Source: Glutamicibacter creatinolyticus | GTDB lineage: Bacteria > Actinomycetota > Actinomycetes > Actinomycetales > Micrococcaceae | Length of the DNA stretch: 64,000 nt | Assembly (NCBI RefSeq): GCF_006094275.1 | Contig: NZ_CP034412.1 | Location: 1,426,001-1,490,000, forward strand | Direction: 5' to 3' | Part shown: positions 51,321-59,945 of the stretch, piece after piece | How the letters are laid out: every line of letters begins with the position of its first letter | Numbering within the stretch: position 1 is the first letter of the stretch | The notes under the pieces: model-generated | The model's database searches: none | What the model saw: only the letters and a program-made list of their open reading frames with translations | Told to the model about the DNA's origin: nothing | Program-made: the position numbers and the translations under genes

Positions 51321-52202
51321 CTAGGAGGTCAAGCCTTCCACGTAGTCCTTGTTGTCTTCCATCCACTGCTTGATCAGTGGCGCGTAATTATCGGTGTCAT
51401 TCTCCACGAACAACAGGTTCTCCAGGTCGTAGAGCTGGTCCAGGCTCATCTCAAAGTCCTGCAGCCACTGGTTGACCTCGGGGAAGTCATCGGCAAACCC
51501 GGTACGGCTGTAGATGCTCAATTCCTCATCGGTGTTCAGCACGCCCTTGGGGTCTTTCAGGTTCTTGAGCGGGAACTGGCTGTAGGCCCAGTGTGGCTGC
51601 CAGAGGGTCACCAGCACGTTTTCCTTCGCGGTGGTGGCCGCCTTCACCTCGGCGAGCATGGCCGCGGTCGAGCTGGTGGCAAACTCCAAGCCCTGCAGCC
51701 CGTAAGCGGGGATCACCTCGTTCTCCATGGAGTTCACGATGCCCGAGCCCGGTTCGATGCTCACGATCTTATTGCCGAACAAATCGGCCTTTTCGGCCAG
51801 CTCGTCAATGGAATCAATGGGCGCGCCCTCGTTCACCGCCAGGGTCAGGGCGGCGTTGCCCTCATCGTTCCAGACCCCCACCTTTTCCAGGTCATCCTCG
51901 TACTGCTCGATGAACGAGGCGTGGGTGATGGGCATCCACACGTCGGTGGTGAAGTCGTAGTCACCCTGGGACAGTCCGGTCAGCGCGGGGGCCAGGTCCG
52001 CGTACTCCAGTTCGACGTCATAGCCCTTGTCCTCCAGCACCGCCTCCCACAACAGGCTGGTGGCCAGCGCCTCATCCCAGCCGTTGAAGACGGCCAGCTT
52101 GATTTTCTTATCCGCATCATCCGCTCCGGCGGCACTGCACCCGGTCAGGGCCAGGGCGGAGGCGGCGGCGATGGCCGAGAGCTTCAGTGTGGTTTTCTGC
52201 AT
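51321..52202 (-). CDS. Glycine betaine/proline-type binding lipoprotein (second SBP)
   Basis: Extracytoplasmic binding protein of 293 residues from the ATG at 52202; an ATG at 52214 abuts the AAAGGAT site. The lipobox ALTGC gives Cys22. The body matches the OpuAC/ProX fold, with VFNGWDEALATSLLWEAVLEDKGYDVELEYADLAPALTG and a Trp-rich aromatic cage region (TLWQPHWAYSQF). The C-terminal 20 residues are nearly identical to those of the first SBP upstream. It follows that gene after a strong terminator, so it may be expressed at a lower level or independently. Confidence 0.9.
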   Translation of the reverse strand: MQKTTLKLSAIAAASALALTGCSAAGADDADKKIKLAVFNGWDEALATSLLWEAVLEDKGYDVELEYADLAPALTGLSQGDYDFTTDVWMPITHASFIEQYEDDLEKVGVWNDEGNAALTLAVNEGAPIDSIDELAEKADLFGNKIVSIEPGSGIVNSMENEVIPAYGLQGLEFATSSTAAMLAEVKAATTAKENVLVTLWQPHWAYSQFPLKNLKDPKGVLNTDEELSIYSRTGFADDFPEVNQWLQDFEMSLDQLYDLENLLFVENDTDNYAPLIKQWMEDNKDYVEGLTS

Positions 52203-52235
52203 GGGCAAAAACATCCTTTCTGAGGGGGTGATATG

Positions 52236-52286
52236 AAAAAGGCCGCCGCCGGGTGAGCCCGCGGTACGCGGGACCCGGCGGCGGCC
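52236..52286 (-). terminator. Intrinsic terminator between the two binding-protein genes
   Basis: On the minus strand a perfect 14-base GC-rich stem (52273-52286 with 52241-52254), extended by an inner CCCGC/GCGGG stem, is followed by TTTTT. It should stop most transcripts from the first SBP gene. Confidence 0.88.
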
Positions 52287-52331
52287 GGAGGTCCAGGCGA
52301 ACTGGACCACAGAAGAACTTGGTAGGGACTA

Positions 52332-53219
52332 TTAGGAGGTCATGCCCTCAACGTAGTCCTTGTTGTCTTCCATCCACTGCTTGACCAGCGGCTGGTAGTC
52401 ATCGGTGTCGTTCTCCACGAACAACAGGTTCTCCAGGTCGTAGAGCTTGTCCAGGTCCATCTTGAAGTCGCCCATCCACTTGGCGACCTCGGCGTGGTCC
52501 TCGGAGAAGCCGTCACGCGCGTAGGTGTGCAGCGACTCGGTGCCGCCCAGCGCACCCTTGGGGTCTTCCAGGTTCTTGATCGGGAAGGAGGCGTAGGCCC
52601 AGTGCGGCTCCCAGAGGGTGACGACCACGTCTTCCTTCGCGTCGGTCGCGGTCTTCAGCTCGGCGAGCATCGCGGAGGTGGAGCTGGTGGTGAAGTCCAT
52701 GCCCTCCAGGCCGTACTCCGGGATCACCGAGGATTCCATGGTCTTGGTCAGTCCGGCGCCGGATTCAATGCCCACGATCTTGTTGCCGAACTTGTCGGCG
52801 TTATCGGCCAGCTCCTCCAGGGAATTGATCTCCGAGTCCTTGTTGACCGCCACGGTCAGCTTCGACTCCTCGTTCCAGGCGCCCAGGTCCTCGATCTGGT
52901 CGCCGAACTTGTCAATGTAGTCCTTGTGGGTCACCGGCAGCCACACGTCGGTGGTCAGGTCGTAGTCGCCCTGGGACAGGCCGGTGAACAGCGGCGCGAC
53001 GTCCGAGTACTCCAGCTTCACGTCGTAGCCCTTCTCCTCCAGCACCGCCTTCCACAGCTCACTGGTAGCGATGCCCTCATCCCAGCCGTTGAACACGGCG
53101 ATGGTCAGTTCCTTGTCATTGCCCTCGGCCTGGTTCTCGCCGTCGCTGCCGCAGGCGGTCAGTGACAGGGCGGCCGCGGCGGTGAGGGCGCCGAACTTCA
53201 GCAGACGATTCTTCATCAT
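52332..53219 (-). CDS. Glycine betaine/proline-type binding lipoprotein (first SBP)
   Basis: Binding protein of 295 residues with lipobox LTAC (Cys23). FNGWDEGIATSELWKAVLEEKGYDVKLEYSDVAPLF and TLWEPHWAYASF match the OpuAC/ProX fold with tryptophans for a quaternary amine cage. ATGATG start with AAAGGGA about 9 bases upstream. It is separated from the permease gene by about 140 bases rich in hairpins and is followed by a terminator and the second SBP. Ligand is inferred to be glycine betaine, proline betaine or choline. Confidence 0.93.
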   Translation of the reverse strand: MMKNRLLKFGALTAAAALSLTACGSDGENQAEGNDKELTIAVFNGWDEGIATSELWKAVLEEKGYDVKLEYSDVAPLFTGLSQGDYDLTTDVWLPVTHKDYIDKFGDQIEDLGAWNEESKLTVAVNKDSEINSLEELADNADKFGNKIVGIESGAGLTKTMESSVIPEYGLEGMDFTTSSTSAMLAELKTATDAKEDVVVTLWEPHWAYASFPIKNLEDPKGALGGTESLHTYARDGFSEDHAEVAKWMGDFKMDLDKLYDLENLLFVENDTDDYQPLVKQWMEDNKDYVEGMTS

Positions 53220-53236
53220 GAGTGTTATCCCTTTCC

Positions 53237-53317
53237 GTGGCGCCGCGGTCTTTCCGCAGCGCCACCGGCACCGTTGCCGGTGCCCGCGGCGGGATCGGTG
53301 TGTGGCCGGATCCCGCC
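53237..53317 (-). repeat. Three tandem hairpins between permease and first binding-protein genes
   Basis: Stems GTGGCGC/GCGCCAC (53237-53265), ACCGGCA/TGCCGGT (53264-53281) and GGCGGGATC/GATCCCGCC (53288-53317) follow one another. They may stabilise the binding-protein mRNA or protect it from exonuclease, raising its level over the permease. Confidence 0.6.
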
Positions 53318-53362
53318 GGTCAGTTCTTCAGTACAGGTTCAAAGCTGCAGTGCGTGGTGCCG

Positions 53363-54256
53363 CTAGGCGGTCAGCTCCTGCTGCCGGGCGGTCTTGGCCG
53401 CCTTGCGCTTCTTCATCAGCAGGGCGAACAGGCCCGAGCGCTTGCCGAACGCGTTGGTCAGCCGGTCCAGGATCATCGCCAGGATCACCACGGCCAGCCC
53501 GGCCTCAACGCCCAGGGCGGTATCCAGGCGGGAGAGCGAGGCGATCACGTCGCCACCCAGGCCGCCGGCGCCGACCATGCCGGCGATCACGACCATGGAC
53601 AGGGCCAGCATGATGACCTGGTTGACCCCGGCCATGATGGTCGGCAGCGCCAACGGCAGCTCGATCTGGCGCATGATGCGCCCGGGGGAGGAGCCGAAGG
53701 CCTGCCCGGCCTCCACCACTTCCTTGTCCACCGAGCGGATGCCCAGTTCGGTGAAGCGCACGCCCGGGGCCAGGGCGAAGATGATGGTGGCCACGATGCC
53801 CGGGGCCACCCCGACGCGGAAGAGCATCAGCGCCGGGATCAGGTACACGAACGCCGGCATGGTCTGCAGGAAGTCCAGCACCGGGCGGATCACGTTGGAG
53901 AACGCGTGGGACTTGGCCGCCCAGATGCCCAGCGGCAGCGCGATCACCAGCGCCCAGAACGTGGCCACCAGCACCAGGGCCAGGGTGACCATGGCGTTGG
54001 ACCACTGGTCCATGGCCACGATCAGCAGCAGCCCGATCACCGAGCCGAGCATGAACTGCCAGCCGCGGGCCAGCAGCGCGATCAGCGCCACAATGATGGT
54101 GATGACCCAGAACGGGGGAGTGGAGAGCACCACTTCCACCGCGTCATACATTTCCACGAAGATCGCGCGCAGCACCCGGAACAGTCCGTCCAGGTTCTTC
54201 ACGATCCAGTCAACGCCGTCCTCGGCCACGTCTCCGATGGGGATACGGAATTCCAC
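53363..54256 (-). CDS. Glycine betaine/proline ABC transporter permease (OpuAB/ProW-like)
   Basis: Permease of 297 residues with about six hydrophobic helices. The EAA loop region, with VEAGQAFGSSPGRIMRQIELPLALPTIMAGVNQ, is characteristic. The start is a GTG at 54256 that overlaps the stop of the ATPase gene by one base (TAGTG). The N-terminus has an amphipathic helix and the RVLRAIFVEM segment typical of ProW/OpuAB. It pairs with the CBS-containing ATPase next to it. Confidence 0.94.
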   Translation of the reverse strand: MEFRIPIGDVAEDGVDWIVKNLDGLFRVLRAIFVEMYDAVEVVLSTPPFWVITIIVALIALLARGWQFMLGSVIGLLLIVAMDQWSNAMVTLALVLVATFWALVIALPLGIWAAKSHAFSNVIRPVLDFLQTMPAFVYLIPALMLFRVGVAPGIVATIIFALAPGVRFTELGIRSVDKEVVEAGQAFGSSPGRIMRQIELPLALPTIMAGVNQVIMLALSMVVIAGMVGAGGLGGDVIASLSRLDTALGVEAGLAVVILAMILDRLTNAFGKRSGLFALLMKKRKAAKTARQQELTA

Positions 54257-55524
54257 TAGTTCACCTCCGGGCTGCTCATCAGCGCTTGTTCAACCACATC
54301 GCTGGGCAGCGGCTTGTCCAGGATCGTCATCTCCTCGGTGGGCGGGTTGGTCTGGGCCAGGGCGGCCAGCAGGGTCACCCGCGGGATCACCCCGAGCAGC
54401 CGGTGCTCGGCGTCGGTGACCGCCACCGGCAGCCGGGATTCGACCGAGGGGACGAACAGGTCCACCAGCGGGGTGTCCCGGTCCACGGTCTCCAGCTTCT
54501 GGATCTTGGCCTCGATCGAGCTTTCCCCGGCGCGCACCAGCTTGAGCGCATCACGATCGGTGATCATCCCCAGCACCTTCCGGTCCCGGCCGGTGACGAT
54601 CGCGGCGGAGAGGAACTGGTCGCGCATGGTGCGCAGCGCCGAACGCGGTCCGGCGTTGGCCTGGATCACCGCGCGGGTCGGCTCCATCACCGAGGAGGCG
54701 GTCAGCACCCGGGCGCGGTCCACGTCCTGCACGAACTGGGCCACGTAGTCGTTGGCCGGGTCGGTGAGGATCTCCTCCGGGGTGCCCACCTGCACGATCT
54801 GCCCGTCGCGCATCACCGCGATCCGGTCCCCGAGGAACATCGCCTCGTTCAGATCGTGGGTGATGAACACGATGGTCTTGTTCAAGGTGGCCTGCAGCTC
54901 GACCAGCTGCTCCTGCATTTCGCGGCGGATCAATGGGTCCAGGGCCGAGAAGGCCTCATCCATCAGCAGCAGGTCGGTGTCGGCCGCCAGTGCGCGGGCG
55001 ATGCCCACACGCTGCTGCATGCCGCCGGAAAGCTCCGAGGGCATCTTCTCGCCCCAGCCATCCAGGCCCACCATCTTCAGCATCTTCGCGGCCGAGGCCA
55101 AGCGTTCGCTCTTGCCCACGCCCTGCTGTTCCAGCGGGTAGGCCACGTTCTCCAGCACGGTGCGGTGCGGCAGCAGCGCGAAGTGCTGGAAGACCATCGA
55201 GACCCGCTTGCGGCGCACCTCACGCAGGTGCTTGGCCGAAATCCCGGTGATCTTGTCCCCGCCCAGGCTCACGGTGCCGTCGGTGGCATCCCACAAACCG
55301 TTCAGGGTGCGGATCAGGGTCGATTTGCCGGAGCCCGAAAGGCCCATGACAACAAAGATTTCGCCTTCCTTGACTTCGAAGGAGGCATCGATGACAGCTG
55401 CGGTCGTGTGGGAGGGCAATTGGTCCCTCGTCGAGCCAGCTTTAAGCTTTTTGACCGCTTCTTTCGGTTTACGGCCGAAGACCTTGTACAGGTTCTCGAC
55501 CTTCACGGCGATATTGGTGGTCAT
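54256..55524 (-). CDS. Glycine betaine/proline ABC transporter ATPase (OpuAA/ProV-like)
   Basis: Nucleotide-binding protein of 422 residues from the ATG at 55524 (MTTNIAVKVENL), with a GGAGA near 3-8 bases upstream; a start nine codons earlier is possible. Walker A is GLSGSGKST, signature LSGGMQQRVGIARAL and Walker B LLLMDEAFSALDP. Two CBS domains follow the ATPase (from about residue 280), which in OpuA-type transporters sense ionic strength. This points to an osmotically gated compatible-solute importer. The operon is ATPase-permease-SBP-(terminator)-SBP. Confidence 0.95.
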   Translation of the reverse strand: MTTNIAVKVENLYKVFGRKPKEAVKKLKAGSTRDQLPSHTTAAVIDASFEVKEGEIFVVMGLSGSGKSTLIRTLNGLWDATDGTVSLGGDKITGISAKHLREVRRKRVSMVFQHFALLPHRTVLENVAYPLEQQGVGKSERLASAAKMLKMVGLDGWGEKMPSELSGGMQQRVGIARALAADTDLLLMDEAFSALDPLIRREMQEQLVELQATLNKTIVFITHDLNEAMFLGDRIAVMRDGQIVQVGTPEEILTDPANDYVAQFVQDVDRARVLTASSVMEPTRAVIQANAGPRSALRTMRDQFLSAAIVTGRDRKVLGMITDRDALKLVRAGESSIEAKIQKLETVDRDTPLVDLFVPSVESRLPVAVTDAEHRLLGVIPRVTLLAALAQTNPPTEEMTILDKPLPSDVVEQALMSSPEVN

Positions 55525-55952
55525 GTTCTCCACTGCCCGCCTGGCGCCCATCGGGCGTCACGGGCTGGTAGCGGGCCGCAGGATTTTGGCGCCCGACAAC
55601 GTGCCCGGCGGAACTGAAAAATGCGAGTGTTCATCCTGACTGACGCGGCCCAAATCAGTAACTTCTGGACCGCGTATGGCCCTTGGTTTCCTTGCTGGCG
55701 GTCGTGTCGGACGCGTCGCCGCCAATAACCGAGCGTAACAAGATCAAACGAAAAAGCACACTTTGACCGGCACCATTCCCCTCGAAATATGTCCAAGTGT
55801 AAGCACGGTTTTCCGCAGAATGACGCGGCAAAAGAGGTTGTTATGGAAATGTTATGGATCACTATCCACATCCGGTCGCCTCCGCCGTCCGGGGAAGGTG
55901 CCCGCGCACATACTGGTCACATGGATTCGCACTTCACCGGCAGGGGGCAGAC
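55525..55952. other. Intergenic region between betaine operon and yraN
   Basis: About 430 bases separating divergent genes. A weak TTGACC (55763-55768) followed 17 bases on by AATATG could be a + strand promoter; no gene was recognised. Confidence 0.4.
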
Positions 55953-56312
55953 ATGGACAACCACAACCAGCGGCTGGGGGTGCGCGGGGAGAGCATTGCG
56001 GCGGCCTTTTTGGCCAGCCGGGGCCACGAGGTCATGGCGCGGAATTGGCGCTGCCAGCGGGGCGAATTGGACCTGGTGACCCGAAGCGGTGGACACATAA
56101 TGGCCATCGAAGTCAAAACTCGAACCAGCGATAAATTCGGCAGCGCTTTTGACGCAATTTCCCGGCAAAAGTACGAGCGAATCCAGCGCCTATTGCTCGA
56201 ATGGTCGAGGGAAAAACGAATATGGTTACCCGAACTAAGGGTGGATGTGATCTGCATTTACCCCGAGCCCGGCGGCTGGCGGATCGAGCACCACCAGCGG
56301 GTGGCGTCATGA
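55953..56312 (+). CDS. YraN family (UPF0102) endonuclease-like protein
   Basis: Protein of 119 residues from the ATG at 55953 with AGGGGGCAG about 5 bases upstream. LGVRGESIAAAFLASRGHEV and RGELDLVTRSGGHIMAIEVKTR show the PD-(D/E)xK-like core of UPF0102. The family is encoded beside comM and dprA in many bacteria, and a role in DNA processing or repair is suspected. It overlaps comM by 4 bases (ATGA). Confidence 0.93.
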   Translation: MDNHNQRLGVRGESIAAAFLASRGHEVMARNWRCQRGELDLVTRSGGHIMAIEVKTRTSDKFGSAFDAISRQKYERIQRLLLEWSREKRIWLPELRVDVICIYPEPGGWRIEHHQRVAS

Positions 56313-57844
56313 CGCTGGCACGCACGCGCTGCGTGGCCCTGGCCGGGCTGGGTGGCGCCATGGTGGAGGTCGAGGCGGATCTGGGCAACGGCATCCCGGG
56401 CTTCGTGATCCTGGGACTGCCCGACGCGGCGCTGCGCGAGGCCCGCGAACGGATCAAGGCCGCGGCCCGCAACACCGGCATCGCACTGGCCAACCGGAAA
56501 CTGACCGTGAACCTGTCCCCGGCAACCATGCACAAGCAGGGCTCCGGCTTCGACCTGGCCATCGTGCTGGCCGCGCTGAGCGCCGACCGGCAGATCAGCG
56601 CCTGCCCGCACACCGTATACCTGGCCGAACTCGGACTGGATGGAACCCTGCGACCCATCCCGGGCATCCTGCCCGCGGTGCGCCTGGCCATGGCCGCCGG
56701 CGCCACGCACTTCTGGGTGGCACGACAGAACGCGGCCGAGGCGCGGCTGGTCCCCGGGGCCACCGTGGACTGCGCCGAACACCTGGGCCAGGTGCTCGAA
56801 CGCTTCGGCGCCCCGGCCGAGTACCTATCGGTCCGCGCCCGGCACCAGCCAAGCCAGGCGGTTACCGTACCGGCCGCGCCCACCGTGCCGGACCTGGCCG
56901 AAGTCAATGGCCAGCAGGAGGCCCGCCTGGCCCTGGAGCTGGCGGCCGTGGGCGGGCACCACCTGCTGATGACCGGACCCGCCGGCGTCGGCAAGACCCT
57001 GCTGGCACGCTGCCTGCCCGGCATCCTCCCGCCGCTGGATGATGCGGCAGCGCTGGAAGCCACCGCGATCCGCTCCATCACCGAACAGGCCGGCAACGAG
57101 TTCACGTCCCTGCAGCACACGCCACCGTTTATTGCACCGCACCACACCGCATCCACCGTCTCCCTGCTCGGCGGCGGGACCAAGAACATCCACGTGGGAG
57201 CCGTGACCCGCGCCCACCGCGGTGTCCTGTTCCTGGATGAGGCCCCCGAATTCCCCTCCGGCGTGCTGGACGCGCTGCGCCAACCGCTCGAGGACGGATA
57301 TGTGAACATCGCCCGGGCCAAACTTCATGCCCAACTGCCGGCCCGGTTCCAGCTGCTGCTGGCCGCCAACCCCTGCCCCTGCGGCCGCAACTACGGGACG
57401 GGACTGGCCTGCACCTGCACACCCATGCAGCGCCGCCGCTACTTCAGTCGGCTCTCCGGTCCCATCCTGGACCGCATCGACCTGCAGCTGCAGCTGAACC
57501 CGGTCCCGGCCGCGACCCTGCTGGGCAAACAACGCAACGAATCCAGCGCCCAGGTCCGGCAACGCGTGCTCGCTGGCCGGGAACGCTGTGCCCAACGCCT
57601 GGCGCCGTGGAACATCCGCACGAATGCCGCCATCCCCTCCGAGATCCTGCGTCACGAACTGCCCTACCACCGGCAGGTGCGCGGGCGTCTGGAGCAGCTG
57701 GCCACCCGCGCCCAACTCTCTGCACGGGGGATGGACCGCGTGCTGCGCGTCGCCTGGAGCATCACCGACCTTGCAGGTGGGGCGACTCCCACGGTCGATG
57801 ACCTTGAACTTGCCGTACACCTGCGACAGAAAATAGAAAGTTGA
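56309..57844 (+). CDS. comM: YifB/ComM family Mg-chelatase-like AAA ATPase
   Basis: AAA+ protein of 511 residues from the ATG at 56309, which overlaps yraN by 4 bases. Residues 1-190 form the Mg-chelatase-like N-domain (GIPGFVILGLPDAALREARERIKAA). Walker A is GPAGVGKTLLA in the AAA module, with FLDEAPEFP as Walker B. ComM is a branch-migration helicase aiding DNA integration in natural transformation. It belongs to the yraN-comM-dprA group and lies just before dprA. Confidence 0.93.
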   Translation: MTLARTRCVALAGLGGAMVEVEADLGNGIPGFVILGLPDAALREARERIKAAARNTGIALANRKLTVNLSPATMHKQGSGFDLAIVLAALSADRQISACPHTVYLAELGLDGTLRPIPGILPAVRLAMAAGATHFWVARQNAAEARLVPGATVDCAEHLGQVLERFGAPAEYLSVRARHQPSQAVTVPAAPTVPDLAEVNGQQEARLALELAAVGGHHLLMTGPAGVGKTLLARCLPGILPPLDDAAALEATAIRSITEQAGNEFTSLQHTPPFIAPHHTASTVSLLGGGTKNIHVGAVTRAHRGVLFLDEAPEFPSGVLDALRQPLEDGYVNIARAKLHAQLPARFQLLLAANPCPCGRNYGTGLACTCTPMQRRRYFSRLSGPILDRIDLQLQLNPVPAATLLGKQRNESSAQVRQRVLAGRERCAQRLAPWNIRTNAAIPSEILRHELPYHRQVRGRLEQLATRAQLSARGMDRVLRVAWSITDLAGGATPTVDDLELAVHLRQKIES

Positions 57845-57852
57845 GCCCAGCC

Positions 57853-59073
57853 ATGTACGCCGAGCACGATGCGGCCGCCGAACGCCGCTACACCGACCTC
57901 AGCTTTCTCATCGAAGCCAACGACCACATTGCCGGGGCGTTGCTGAGCCTGCTCGACGCCGGTGAAGCTCTGGAACTGATCCGTCGGCAGGACTGGTACC
58001 CGAAAGATCTGGAATCCCGGGTCCACCAGGCCCTGGGCATCAGCACCCACAGCGACCACAGCTTCAGCTTCACCTCGGCGCTACGACGCTGGCGCAAGCG
58101 CCTGCCCTATCTGCCAGCGGCCGACTCCCAGCTGGAACTGATGCGCCGCAACAATGGGGGACTGATCCTTCCTGCCGATCCCGGCTGGCCGGCCCAACTC
58201 AACGACCTGGGTTTCGGGGCGCCGATCTGCCTGTGGTGGCGTGCCAAGAACCCGGAGTTGCTGATGACCCAAGACCTGGAAACCAGCGTTGCCATCGTGG
58301 GCTCCCGGGACAGCAGCGACTACGGGAACCAGGCCACCAGCCAGCTGGCCACCGGGCTGCGGCAGGCCGGAGCCTCCATCATCAGCGGCGGCGCCTATGG
58401 GATTGACGCCTGCGCCCACCGCGCGGCGCTGCAGGTCGAGGAAGCGTCTGCGGAATCCCCATCCACGATCGCCATCCTGGCCGGGGGACTGGATCGCCTC
58501 TATCCCAGTGGCAATCACAATCTGCTGCGTACCATCATCGGCCGAGGCCTGCTGCTTTCCGAGGTGCCGCCGGGTATGGCGCCCACCCGTTTCCGGTTCC
58601 TGAACCGCAACCGCCTGATCGCAGGGTTCGCGCAATTGGTGGTGGTCACCGAAGCGCGCTTCCGCTCCGGGGCCCTGAGCACAGCGCGCCAGGCGGTGGA
58701 TCTTGGTCGGGAGGTTGCCGCACTGCCCGGCAGCGTGTTCTCACCCAACTCCGTAGGCGCGCACCGGCTGATTCGCGCCGGTGAAGCCGGGCTGGTCACC
58801 AATGTTGAGGACGCCCTGGAACTGCTGCCCGCCTTATCCGTGGCAGCCAGGACAGGGCCGGCAAATGAAGAACCGCGCCGAGCCACCGACGGGCTGAACG
58901 GGCCGCAGAACCTAATCCTGGACGTGTTGCCGCGCCGCGGCGCCAAGCTGGTTGATGAACTCTGTGCCCTCAGCGGACTGCCGGCGATCGACACCCTCCG
59001 GGCGCTGAGCATTCTGGAGGGGCGTGGGCAGGCCCGGCAGGAAGGATTCGGATGGAAACGAATAGGCGCCTAG
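57853..59073 (+). CDS. dprA: DNA-processing protein DprA
   Basis: Loads RecA onto single-stranded DNA during transformation or repair. The 406-residue protein starts at the ATG at 57853, or possibly the TTG at 57841 that overlaps the comM stop. The Rossmann core has VAIVGSRDSSDYG, IISGGAYGIDACAHRAAL, and LDRLYPSGNHNLLRTI with LLSEVPPGMAPTRFRFLNRNRLIAG. A C-terminal winged-helix-like domain follows (LVDELCALSGLPAIDTLRALSILEGRG). Confidence 0.94.
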   Translation: MYAEHDAAAERRYTDLSFLIEANDHIAGALLSLLDAGEALELIRRQDWYPKDLESRVHQALGISTHSDHSFSFTSALRRWRKRLPYLPAADSQLELMRRNNGGLILPADPGWPAQLNDLGFGAPICLWWRAKNPELLMTQDLETSVAIVGSRDSSDYGNQATSQLATGLRQAGASIISGGAYGIDACAHRAALQVEEASAESPSTIAILAGGLDRLYPSGNHNLLRTIIGRGLLLSEVPPGMAPTRFRFLNRNRLIAGFAQLVVVTEARFRSGALSTARQAVDLGREVAALPGSVFSPNSVGAHRLIRAGEAGLVTNVEDALELLPALSVAARTGPANEEPRRATDGLNGPQNLILDVLPRRGAKLVDELCALSGLPAIDTLRALSILEGRGQARQEGFGWKRIGA

Positions 59074-59126
59074 CCCCGCGAACCAAGGTCGCAGCAAGGG
59101 GCTTTGGCAGTATGTGACAAGCGTGG

Positions 59127-59735
59127 CTAGTCGTTCCCAAGCAATCCGTAGGCGAGGTACGGGTCCGGCTTGTCCCGTTCCTCGATCCGAAACAGTGGGG
59201 GCAGACCGGAGCCTTCCAGCACTTGGATCTGCTTGGTGAGTAGTTCACCGGTTACCACCAAAACCCCGGTGAAGTCCCAATCAGTGGTGAACCAGTGTCG
59301 GAGGCATTCCAGAAGTTGCCGGTTGAGGTCGCTTCCGTCCCTGGGGCCGCGAGTCCAGAAGTAGACAGTCGCTTCAAAGTCCTTCCACCCCTTCTCACCC
59401 AGTGCAGTAATCTTCGCGGTCGAGAACATGGACGCATCCGTCGGCATGACGTAGACGCAGCCCAGGCAGAGCTTCTGGTCGTGGGTAATGACTGTGTAGG
59501 TGTAGGCCCTGTTCTCGGAGTGACGTTCTTCCAGTCGCGCGAGATCCTGATAGTTGTCCTCGACCGTGAACCCATCCTCCGGCCAGCCGGTCTGCTCCCA
59601 GTCCCGCAAGAAGTCCTTGCGCTCCATGACGGCCTCATAGTCCAGCTGCGCATCGGCGGCTCGAAGGGGTCGCAGTAAGAAACTCTCGGTCACCAGTTCG
59701 TCTGGGGCCTCAAAGCCACTATTGTGAAACGCCAC
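59127..59735 (-). CDS. GNAT family N-acetyltransferase
   Basis: Protein of 202 residues from the GTG at 59735 (VAFHNSGFEAPD), with AGGAGG about 4 bases upstream; the longer frame overlaps the xerC gene and lacks coding sense. The core resembles GNAT acetyltransferases: LLRPLRAADAQLDYEAVM at the start, TYTVITHDQKLCLGCVYV as strands 2-4, and RDGSDLNRQLLECLRHWF in the acetyl-CoA-binding helix region. The pyrophosphate loop (Q/RxxGxG/A) is not clear, so activity needs proof. Substrate unknown. Confidence 0.65.
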   Translation of the reverse strand: MAFHNSGFEAPDELVTESFLLRPLRAADAQLDYEAVMERKDFLRDWEQTGWPEDGFTVEDNYQDLARLEERHSENRAYTYTVITHDQKLCLGCVYVMPTDASMFSTAKITALGEKGWKDFEATVYFWTRGPRDGSDLNRQLLECLRHWFTTDWDFTGVLVVTGELLTKQIQVLEGSGLPPLFRIEERDKPDPYLAYGLLGND

Positions 59736-59945
59736 TGCTCCTCCTAATCCCCACACGGAATGAGAACCTCGCGACCCGTTGCCCGCTGACCCGGATCCAT
59801 GATGTCTCGCATCGTAGCGCAGCGTGACGTTCGATGGGCCCGTCCCCTCCTGCCGGCGGCCAGATGGGTCGTCGTGGCAGTTGCGGCAAGAGAGGTAGGG
59901 GAACCGTCCCGGAAAGTGTCCCCGGCGCGCGGTACATTGAATCTG

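Noticed and set aside
53222-55617. Long + strand open frames opposite the betaine transporter genes
   Set aside because: They are His/Gln/Gly/Arg-rich antisense frames of well-recognised permease and ATPase genes, with no ribosome-binding sites.
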